In this document: positions 36,693-43,292 of the stretch, piece by piece
Position numbering within the stretch: position 1 is the stretch's first letter
How the letters are laid out: each line of letters starts with the position of its first letter
DNA from: CAWAQA01 sp963784065
GTDB taxonomy: Bacteria; Acidobacteriota; Vicinamibacteria; Vicinamibacterales; UBA2999
Assembly: GCA_963784065.1 (NCBI GenBank)
Contig: CAWAQA010000003.1
Span: 372,001-436,000 of the forward strand
Direction of reading: 5' to 3'
DNA: 64,000 nt
The notes under the pieces: generated by a model
The model's database searches: none
Seen by the model: the letters and a program-made list of their open reading frames with translations, nothing else
Told to the model about the DNA's origin: nothing
Position numbers and translations under genes: made by a program

Positions 36693-37979
36693 ATGGCCGA
36701 CACGCTCACCATCACCGACAACCGCACCGGCAAGCAGTACGAGATCCCGATCAAGCAAGGCGCGATCAAAGCCCTCGACCTCCGTCAGATCAAGGCTGGC
36801 GAGGACGATGGCGGACTGATGACGTACGACCCGGCGTTCATGAACACCGCAGCGTGCCGGAGTGCGATCACCTATATCGACGGGGACAAGGGGATTCTCG
36901 AGTACCGCGGCTACCCGATCGAGCAGCTGGCCGAGCAGTCGACCTATCTCGAGACGGCGTACCTGATCATGTTCGGCGAGCTGCCCACGGACAGCGAGCT
37001 GAAGACGTGGATCAAGGAAATCACCCTCCACACGATGCTTCACGAGAACATCAAGAAGCTCATGGAAGGGTTCCAGTACGACGCGCACCCGATGGGGGTG
37101 TTCCTGAGCACGGTCGGCGCCTTCTCCACGTTCTATCCGGACGCGAAGAACATCTTCGACGAGAAGTCGAGGAAGAAGCAGATGCACCGGCTGATCGCGA
37201 AGGTCCCGACCATTGCCGCCTACGCCTACCGGCACAGCATCGGCCGGCCGTACGTCTATCCCGACAACGAGCTGAGCTTCGCCGGCAACTTCCTGAACAT
37301 GCTGTTCCGGATGACGGAACTGAAGTACCAGGTGAACCCCGTGCTCGAGCGCGCGCTCGAAGTGCTGTTCATCCTTCACGCCGACCACGAGCAGAACTGC
37401 AGCACGACCGCGATGCGCGTCATCGGCAGTTCCCACGCGGATCCGTACTCGTCGATGGCCGGCGCGGCGGCGGCACTCTACGGGCCGCTGCACGGCGGCG
37501 CGAACGAAGCGGTGCTGCGGATGCTCCAGGAAATCGGCAGCGTCGACCACGTGCCCAGCTTCATCAAGCGCGTGAAGGGCGGCGAGGGCCGGCTGATGGG
37601 CTTCGGGCACCGCGTCTACAAGCTGTACGACCCGCGGGCGAAGGTCATCAAGCAGACCGCCGACGCGGTCTTCGAGGTCACCGGCAAGAACCCGCTCCTC
37701 GCCATCGCGCTCGAGCTCGAGCGCATCGCGCTGCAGGACGAGTACTTCATCTCGCGCAAGCTGTATCCGAACGTGGACTTCTACTCGGGGCTGATCTACC
37801 AGGCCATGGGTTTCCCCGTCGAGATGTTCCCCGTCCTCTTCGCCATCCCGCGTACCTCCGGCTGGATCGCGCAGTGGGAGGAGATGCTGCTCGATCCCGA
37901 TCAGAAGATCGCGCGTCCGCGGCAGATTTACGTCGGCGCCACGCGGCGGGACTACGTGCCGCTTGGCAAACGAGGCTAG
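36693..37979 (+). CDS. gltA: Citrate synthase, type II
   Basis: A 428-residue enzyme condensing oxaloacetate and acetyl-CoA at the TCA cycle entry. The N-terminal beta-strand domain (DTLTITDNRTGKQYEIPI) is that of the hexameric, NADH-sensitive Gram-negative type. Active-site contexts are LHADHEQNCSTTAMR, PLHGGANEAVLRML with the first histidine, LMGFGHRVYK (second histidine, near residue 305) and the aspartate in VDFYSGLIYQAMGF. It is full length and intact. Confidence 0.96.
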   Translation: MADTLTITDNRTGKQYEIPIKQGAIKALDLRQIKAGEDDGGLMTYDPAFMNTAACRSAITYIDGDKGILEYRGYPIEQLAEQSTYLETAYLIMFGELPTDSELKTWIKEITLHTMLHENIKKLMEGFQYDAHPMGVFLSTVGAFSTFYPDAKNIFDEKSRKKQMHRLIAKVPTIAAYAYRHSIGRPYVYPDNELSFAGNFLNMLFRMTELKYQVNPVLERALEVLFILHADHEQNCSTTAMRVIGSSHADPYSSMAGAAAALYGPLHGGANEAVLRMLQEIGSVDHVPSFIKRVKGGEGRLMGFGHRVYKLYDPRAKVIKQTADAVFEVTGKNPLLAIALELERIALQDEYFISRKLYPNVDFYSGLIYQAMGFPVEMFPVLFAIPRTSGWIAQWEEMLLDPDQKIARPRQIYVGATRRDYVPLGKRG

Positions 37980-38019
37980 GGGCGGAGTGGTGACGGGGGT
38001 GCGAGCGCGATTCCTGTCG

Positions 38020-38943
38020 ATGCGAACGGGTTCCCTGTCGGTACAATCGCTGCTCCTTGTCGGTGCCATCCTCGTGACCATCGTCAGTGCCGGAGCACAG
38101 GTGCGGTTCGACGGCAACCGCGCGTTCGAACACCTGCAGCGACAGGTCGCATTCGGGCCGAGGCCGGCGGGATCCGCGGCGCTCGCCGAATGCCGCCGCT
38201 ACATCCAGGCCCAGCTCAAATCGGCGGGCATCGACGTGCGCGAGCAGGCGTTCGACGCCTCGACGCCGGCCGGCCGCGTGCGGATGATCAACCTCATCGC
38301 GACGATCCCGGGCACGCGCGCCGATCGCATCGCCATCGCCACGCACTACGACACCAAGCTGTTCAAGGAGTTCCGCTTCGTCGGCGCCAGCGACGGCGCC
38401 TCGTCCACCGCGGCGGTCCTGGAGCTGGCGCGTGTGCTCAAGGCACGGCGGAACGAGTTCACGATCGAGCTGCTCTTCCTCGACGGCGAGGAAGCGGTCG
38501 TCGAATGGCGCGGCGACGATCACACCTACGGCAGCCGTCATTACGTGCAGGCGGCGCGCAAGGCGGCGACCCTCGCCTCGCTCAAGGCGCTGGTCCTGCT
38601 CGACATGATCGGCGACCGGGATCTGACCGTCCGTCGCGACACGAACTCGACGCCGTGGCTGAACGAAGCCGTCTGGGCGTCAGCCGCCAGGCTTGGCCAC
38701 CGCACGACGTTCCTCGACGACTACACCACGATCGACGACGACCACATTCCGTTCCTGCGTGCCGGGGTGCCCGCCGTGGACATCATCGACCTGGACTACG
38801 CCGCGTGGCACACGGCGCAGGACGATCTCGACCACGTCAGCGCCCGCAGCCTGCAGATCGTCGGCGACGTTGTCCTCGAGGCGCTGCCTGACATCGAGAA
38901 ACGCCTGGCCATGCCGGCGCGCCGCGCCGGTCGGGCTTCGTGA
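38020..38943 (+). CDS. Secreted M28-family protein of the glutaminyl cyclase type
   Basis: A 307-residue protein with a signal peptide (to about residue 27, VSAGAQ). The zinc-site motifs match animal-type glutaminyl-peptide cyclotransferase better than M28 aminopeptidases: ATHYDTK, GASDGASSTAAVLELARVL (Asp ligand), LFLDGEEAVVEW (Glu), TYGSRHYV, DDDHIPFLRAGVPAVDIID and WHTAQDD (His ligand). QC converts N-terminal Gln to pyroglutamate on exported proteins. An aminopeptidase role cannot be ruled out. It follows gltA by 40 bp. Confidence 0.82.
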   Translation: MRTGSLSVQSLLLVGAILVTIVSAGAQVRFDGNRAFEHLQRQVAFGPRPAGSAALAECRRYIQAQLKSAGIDVREQAFDASTPAGRVRMINLIATIPGTRADRIAIATHYDTKLFKEFRFVGASDGASSTAAVLELARVLKARRNEFTIELLFLDGEEAVVEWRGDDHTYGSRHYVQAARKAATLASLKALVLLDMIGDRDLTVRRDTNSTPWLNEAVWASAARLGHRTTFLDDYTTIDDDHIPFLRAGVPAVDIIDLDYAAWHTAQDDLDHVSARSLQIVGDVVLEALPDIEKRLAMPARRAGRAS

Positions 38944-38992
38944 GAACGGCGGGTCTGAGACCAGGCGGCTGAAAGCCCGACGCGAATTTCTT

Positions 38993-39013
38993 CCGGCTTC
39001 AGCCGGAAGAACG
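38993..39013. repeat. REP element before the LeuA-like gene end
   Basis: TTCTTCCGGCTTCAGCCGGAAGAA is a near-perfect palindrome between convergent genes and could act as a terminator for both. Confidence 0.7.
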
Positions 39014-39028
39014 ACGAGCCGCGACGGA

Positions 39029-40276
39029 TTACGAATCCAGGCGGGTGGTCGCGAACGCTCGGGCGTTTTCGATCTCGGTGAGAATCTCCTGCTCGGTCAG
39101 GACAGTCAGCGACGCCTTGGCGCGGCGGAAGACGCGGTCCACGAGTTCCTCGTCCGCGTCGATGCCGTGGCGCTCCAGCCAGAACACCACGTTCGACTTC
39201 CCCGACATCGGCCCGACCTCGATCTGCTGCGCGCGTCCCACCAGGCGTGCGGGTACGCCGGAGTACACCGTGTCCATCAGCTCCGGATCGTGTTTCCGAA
39301 ACGCCTTCACGACCGCGGCGGCGTGCACGCCGGTCGCCGTGCGGAACGCGTCGCGGCCAAACACGGGATAGTTGTCCGGAATCGGTTCGCCGGTGGCTTC
39401 AGAGACGGCGTGCACCAGCTCGTTGAGCTGCGTCAGGTCACGCTCGATCCAGCCCATGAGCACCAGGTTCACCATCAGCAGATCCATCGGCGTGTTGCCC
39501 ACCCGCTCCCCGATGCCGAGAATCGTGCCGTGCACGCGCGAGGCGCCCGCCTCGAGGGCGGCCACGCTGTTGATCGTGCCCATGTCACGATCGCGATGGC
39601 CGTGCCAGTCGATCGCGACGTTCTCGCCGCCGGCCTCGTCGATGACCCGCCGCGCGAAGCGTACGACGGCGCGCGCGCCAACCGGTGTGGCGTGCCCGAC
39701 CGTGTCGGCAATGCAGATCCGCGCCGCGCCGGCCCGGATCGCGGTGGTGAACAGCCGCTGCAAGGTATCGGGGTCCGAGCGCGTCGTGTCTTCGGTGACG
39801 TACATCACGGTCAGCCCTTGCGCAACCGCGAACGTGATGGCTTCATCGGTACATCGCTGAAGGTGATCCACGGTCCAGTCCTCCGCGTACTGGCGGATAG
39901 GGCTCGAACCGATGAAGCAGCAGCACTCGATCGGCACGCCGGTCCGCTGCGTAATGTCGGCAATCGGCTGCACGTCCGCAATCATCGTGCGCGCGGCGCA
40001 GTTTGCCTTGATGCGCAGCTTCGCGTCGCCGATCTCGCGCGCCAGGCGCTCGACGTCCTTGACGACGTGGGGACCGGCGCCGGGCAGGCCGATGTCGGCG
40101 GTGTCCACGCCGTTGCGGCTGAGCAGGTGGAGAATCTTGATCTTCTGATCGATCGACGGCGCGCGCACCGACGGCGACTGGAGCCCGTCACGCAGCGTCT
40201 CGTCGTCGAGCATCACCACCGGTGGTTTCGGCGTCGGAGAGTCGAGGTTCCAGTCGTAGATCAGCGAATCGTTCAC
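39029..40276 (-). CDS. LeuA-like acyltransferase of the DRE-TIM metallolyase superfamily
   Basis: A 415-residue protein with the HMGL-like TIM barrel shared by isopropylmalate, homocitrate and citramalate synthases. MLDDETLRDGLQSPSV holds the catalytic R-D pair; metal-binding HGHRD lies in IDWHGHRDRDMGTINSVAAL; ERVGNTPMDLLMVNL is the conserved loop. The LeuA regulatory dimerisation domain is absent; the C-terminal 120 residues are instead helical with GMSGKSNV-like context (VGPMSGKSNVVFWLERHG). The 2-oxoacid substrate is not determinable. GTG 40276 overlaps the stop of the small upstream gene (GTGA). Confidence 0.8.
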   Translation of the reverse strand: MNDSLIYDWNLDSPTPKPPVVMLDDETLRDGLQSPSVRAPSIDQKIKILHLLSRNGVDTADIGLPGAGPHVVKDVERLAREIGDAKLRIKANCAARTMIADVQPIADITQRTGVPIECCCFIGSSPIRQYAEDWTVDHLQRCTDEAITFAVAQGLTVMYVTEDTTRSDPDTLQRLFTTAIRAGAARICIADTVGHATPVGARAVVRFARRVIDEAGGENVAIDWHGHRDRDMGTINSVAALEAGASRVHGTILGIGERVGNTPMDLLMVNLVLMGWIERDLTQLNELVHAVSEATGEPIPDNYPVFGRDAFRTATGVHAAAVVKAFRKHDPELMDTVYSGVPARLVGRAQQIEVGPMSGKSNVVFWLERHGIDADEELVDRVFRRAKASLTVLTEQEILTEIENARAFATTRLDS

Positions 40277-40545
40277 GCGCCCACCCTTCGCAGGACCACC
40301 GCCGCGACGACGCCGGCGCCCACGACCAGGGCGCTCCACAACGATGCGTCTTCGACCGACCGCCGAACCGCTGGCCTCATGATCTCGTCCACCGACACCG
40401 GATCCCCACGGCCTGCCGCCGCGGCCTGTTGACGATCGACGTACTGCCGGGCTCCCGACGCAGTCCCGCGATCCTGCACGCCGCAGAACACGACAACCGC
40501 TGTCGCGAGGGCAAGCAACAGAACCGTGCGCGGTCGCGGGCGCAT
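40273..40545 (-). CDS. Small two-helix membrane protein upstream of the LeuA-like gene
   Basis: A 90-residue protein with an N-terminal hydrophobic segment (VLLLALATAVVVFCG, possibly a signal peptide or lipoprotein-like leader) and a C-terminal helix (WSALVVGAGVVAAVVL). About 45 polar residues lie between. The family is not recognised. It is supported by a TATAAT hexamer 11 bases upstream and by the 4-bp overlap with the following gene, which suggests translational coupling. Confidence 0.6.
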   Translation of the reverse strand: MRPRPRTVLLLALATAVVVFCGVQDRGTASGARQYVDRQQAAAAGRGDPVSVDEIMRPAVRRSVEDASLWSALVVGAGVVAAVVLRRVGA

Positions 40546-40556
40546 ACGCTGGCTCG

Positions 40557-40562
40557 ATTATA
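40557..40562 (-). promoter_or_regulatory. Candidate -10 (TATAAT) for the small membrane protein and LeuA-like operon
   Basis: A consensus TATAAT on the minus strand, 11 bases before ATG 40545. Confidence 0.5.
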
Positions 40563-40638
40563 CGGCCGACCTTTTGCCGCAGATGGGGCCTGCCTCTTGC
40601 TACCACTGACGCGGAATCCGCGATCGGGTCCCCCTGAT

Positions 40639-40644
40639 AAGGAG
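40639..40644 (+). promoter_or_regulatory. Shine-Dalgarno AAGGAG of the CBS gene
   Basis: AAGGAG sits 9 bases before ATG 40654 and fixes this start over longer in-frame openings upstream. Confidence 0.7.
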
Positions 40645-40653
40645 CAGCTACTC

Positions 40654-41079
40654 ATGAATATCCGTGACGTGATGACGCCAAATCCGTGGACCGTCTCGCC
40701 AGAGGACAGCATCCAGAACGCGGCGCGCATCATGCGCGACCACGACACCGGCGTCGTGCCGGTGGTCGAGAACGGCCGCCCCATCGGTCTGGTCACCGAT
40801 CGCGACATCGTCGTGCGCGCGGTTGCCGAGGACGGCCAGCTGAACCGGCCGGTGCGCGAGATCGTCAGCGGCGGCGTCATCTCGGCATCGCCGGAGATGA
40901 GCACGCGCGAGGCCGCCGAGCTGATGAGCGAGCACCAGGTGCGGCGCCTGCCCGTGATCGAGAACGAGCGCCTCGTCGGCATCGTCTCCATCGGCGACCT
41001 GGCGGTGAAGGAAGGAAAGGACAAACGCGTCGGAGACGCGCTGCAGGACATCTCGGAAGGGGTCAAGGAGCGGGGGTAG
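40654..41079 (+). CDS. CBS-domain-pair protein
   Basis: A 141-residue stand-alone Bateman module. CBS1 has VMTPNPWTVSPEDSIQNAA and GVVPVVENGRPIGLVTDRDI. CBS2 has MSTREAAELMSEHQVRRLPV and LVGIVSIGDLAV. Such proteins bind adenine nucleotides or SAM and often accompany stress responses. The start is fixed by an AAGGAG site 9 bases upstream. It is monocistronic and ends at a REP element. Confidence 0.9.
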   Translation: MNIRDVMTPNPWTVSPEDSIQNAARIMRDHDTGVVPVVENGRPIGLVTDRDIVVRAVAEDGQLNRPVREIVSGGVISASPEMSTREAAELMSEHQVRRLPVIENERLVGIVSIGDLAVKEGKDKRVGDALQDISEGVKERG

Positions 41080-41092
41080 TCAGCGCCGGATA

Positions 41093-41124
41093 GCAAGGGC
41101 CGGCTGAAGCCGGCCTCTACGTAC
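41093..41124. repeat. REP element after the CBS gene
   Basis: AGCAAGGGCCGGCTGAAGCC continuing GGCCTCTACGTACG, nearly identical to 12979-13010. CTA at 41117-41119 is the stop codon of the convergent zinc-ribbon gene. Confidence 0.85.
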
Positions 41125-41446
41125 GAGGATCCATTGCCGCCCGTAATGGTATGTCCGACGACCATTCCTGGCGCCCGTCGGGGCCGGCTTCAGCCGGCCC
41201 GAATTCCACGGCGGGAATCTGAGGCTGTGCGGCAGATACGTCGAGCAGCCCCATCGCCCACGCCGCGATGAGCGCCAGCACGATGATGATCACGACCGCG
41301 ACGATTGGCAGCCGCGAGCGCCGCTTGCGTTCGAACAAAGGGCCCTCGGCCGGGGGCTTGATACGCGGTTCCGTCGTCGCGTTCCCGCATCGAAAGCAGA
41401 TCAGCGCCTTGTCGGCGATTTCGGTCTGGCAGTAGCGGCAAATCAT
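41117..41446 (-). CDS. Zinc-ribbon membrane protein with repeat-encoded C terminus
   Basis: A 109-residue protein with an N-terminal zinc ribbon (MICRYCQTEIADKALICFRCG), a linker, a single membrane helix (VAVVIIIVLALIAAWAMGLL) and a tail. Part of the tail (FGPAEAGPDG) is translated from a REP element at 41181-41204. A second REP (41093-41124) provides the stop, so the protein ends PRT exactly as ArsC does. The start codon lies in a 14-bp inverted repeat shared with the divergent rhomboid gene. Function is unknown. Confidence 0.75.
   Translation of the reverse strand: MICRYCQTEIADKALICFRCGNATTEPRIKPPAEGPLFERKRRSRLPIVAVVIIIVLALIAAWAMGLLDVSAAQPQIPAVEFGPAEAGPDGRQEWSSDIPLRAAMDPRT
41181..41204. 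repeat. REP element inside the zinc-ribbon gene
   Basis: GGGCCGGCTTCAGCCGGCCC, a perfect palindromic core translated in frame near the end of the gene. Confidence 0.85.
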
Positions 41447-41565
41447 GAAGGCCTCGGGCTCAGGGCTCAGGCCTCAGAGCTGTCTCAGGCCTCAGGCCCT
41501 AGAGTACAGTAATCAAGTTCGGTGAAGCCCTGGGCCTGGACCCAGGGCCCTGAGGCCTTCATGAT
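41442..41565. repeat. Palindromic element carrying both divergent start codons
   Basis: ATCATGAAGGCCTC (41442-41455) and GAGGCCTTCATGAT (41552-41565) are perfect 14-bp inverted repeats. The inside is rich in GGGCTCAGG/CCCTGAGG, the family seen at 2511, 5534 and 10473. Candidate -10 TACAGT (41505-41510) lies in the middle. Confidence 0.85.
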
Positions 41566-42232
41566 CCCCCTTCGTGACGTCATCCCGTCGCGCACCACTC
41601 CATACGTCACGTTCGCGCTGATTGCCGCCAACGCCCTCGTCTTCTTCTATCAGCTCACGATGGGCGAGGCGATCGAGGAGTTCGTTCTCTACTTCGGCCT
41701 CATCCCGGCGGCGTTTTCGTGGGTCGCGGTGTTGACGTCCATGTTCCTGCACGGAGGCCTGCTCCACTTCGGCGGAAACATGCTGTATCTCTGGATCTTC
41801 GGCGACAACGTCGAGGACCGCATGGGTCACGGGCGGTTCCTGGCGTTCTACCTGCTGTGCGGCACGGCCGCGGCGCTGGCCCAGACCATCGCGAGTCCCG
41901 ACTCAGTCGTGCCGATGGTCGGCGCCAGCGGCGCGATTGCGGGAGTCATGGGCGCTTACTTCGTGCTCTATCCCAAGTCACGTATCGTGACGCTGCTCCC
42001 GATCTTCTTCTTTTTTCAGATCGTCGAGATCCCGGCCATCTTCTTCCTCGGCGTCTGGTTCCTGATGCAGCTGCTGAGCGGTGTGGGGTCGATGGCGACG
42101 GCTACCGGGGGCGAGCCGGCCGGCGGCATCGCCTTCTGGGCACATGCGGCCGGGTTTCTGGCGGGGATCAGCGGCGTGCTGGTATTCCGGCGGCGCGAGC
42201 GTCAGCGCGTCGAGTGGTGGAACGATGCGTAA
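41561..42232 (+). CDS. Rhomboid-family intramembrane serine protease
   Basis: A 223-residue six- or seven-span protease. HGGLLHFGGNMLYLWIFG (loop 1 and TM2), GASGAIAGVMGAYF with the catalytic Ser (about residue 124), and FWAHAAGFLAG with the catalytic His (about residue 195) are all present, so it should be active. Rhomboids cleave membrane proteins near the lumenal face. The start ATG 41561 is inside the inverted repeat; a GTG at 41522, 11 bases after TACAGT, could give a 13-residue repeat-encoded extension. Confidence 0.9.
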   Translation: MIPLRDVIPSRTTPYVTFALIAANALVFFYQLTMGEAIEEFVLYFGLIPAAFSWVAVLTSMFLHGGLLHFGGNMLYLWIFGDNVEDRMGHGRFLAFYLLCGTAAALAQTIASPDSVVPMVGASGAIAGVMGAYFVLYPKSRIVTLLPIFFFFQIVEIPAIFFLGVWFLMQLLSGVGSMATATGGEPAGGIAFWAHAAGFLAGISGVLVFRRRERQRVEWWNDA

Positions 42233-42258
42233 CCTTGAGCGATCGTTCAGACCAAGTC

Positions 42259-42288
42259 CAATGTGGCTTCCGGCTTCAGCCGGAAGGA
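42259..42288. repeat. REP element after the rhomboid gene
   Basis: TGTGGCTTCCGGCTTCAGCCGG continuing AAGG, a palindromic core between the convergent rhomboid and caspase-like genes. Confidence 0.75.
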
Positions 42289-42292
42289 CCAT

Positions 42293-43292
42293 TCAGGAGC
42301 GCTGGCGGATCTGCTGCGCGACGCGGGCGATCTGGACGAGGATTCTCTCCAGCTCCGCCTGATAGTCCGCGTCGGACATCGACGCGCGACGGCCCTTCAG
42401 GTCCTCGAGCTGCATCTCGAGGGCGGCGCGCTGCCGCTCGAGCGCCGCGATAGCGACGTCGGCGCTGATGCTGCCCGGATCGGCGTCGAGGTGCAGCGAC
42501 CGCGCGACCGTCCCGTCCATTCCGGGTGCCTGCGCCTCGCGCCCCACGCGATCCCCGTCGTCATCGATGAGCGGCCGCTCGGTCGAGAGCTGGCCGCGCT
42601 GCTCGTAGGTACTGCTTCACGCCTGCGCTGGCCGCGGTGAACACCTCCCAGATGGACATGCGGCCGTTCTTGTCGAAGTCGCTGGTGACGTCCGCCATCG
42701 CCTTGACGAAGTACTCGGGAAAGACCGTGGCGAACCGCTGCGCCGCCGAGTCGGTCGCGGTGATGACGACGCGGCCTTTCTGCGAGAGCTCCTCGAGGAA
42801 CGGGAAACTGGACGCCGTCGTGTTGACCAGGGCGATGCGGCCCGGCAGCTCTCCAATGAGCGCCTTCCACTCGACGGCCGTCAGGTCGGGTCCGACGAGG
42901 TTGAACTTGGCGTCCGCGCCGTCGAAGGTGCCGTGGCCGAGCAGGACCACGAGCAGCGTGTCTTCCGTCGTGAGACGGCGCCGCAGGTCAGAGAACACCC
43001 GCCGCACGTTCTCAGCCGTGGCCTTGAGCGAGTCCGTGGGCTCTTCGGAAAAGACCAGGACGTTGGCTTCCGGGAACGCAAGCGTCGTCTTGAGCGCGAT
43101 CGCGAGATCGTTTCGCCACGTCTGCTGCTGGGCCGCGTACTTCTCGCCACCGGAGGCTCCCGAGACCACGATGGCGTATCGTTCGCCGGCGAGAGCGGGC
43201 GCCGCCAGGCTGAGGAACGCCGCCACCACGCCTGCGATGGCGAATCGGGCGCGGGCGGCCGGGGATTGAGCGTTGGCAGTCGTGAATGTCAC
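42293..43292 (-). CDS. Caspase/C13-like fold protein without cysteine (one frameshift near 42608)
   Basis: About 333 residues. A signal peptide (to about residue 29, PALAGE) is followed by a caspase-haemoglobinase-like core: YAIVVSGASGG, VVLLGHGTFDGADAKFNLVG with the expected His-Gly, then RIALVNTTASSFPFLEEL. There the catalytic cysteine is normally found; here that strand has N-T-T and the whole protein contains no Cys. A helical C-terminal region follows (ALERQRAALEMQLEDLKGRR). An extra C in TACCTACGAG near 42608 shifts the frame. It is the last gene of the Bat-like operon, with a GTGA overlap. It is probably a periplasmic pseudo-peptidase. Confidence 0.75.

Noticed and set aside
39890..39920. 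tRNA T-arm-like GGGCTCGAACCG
   Set aside because: Lies inside the LeuA-like coding sequence, and no cloverleaf could be built around it.
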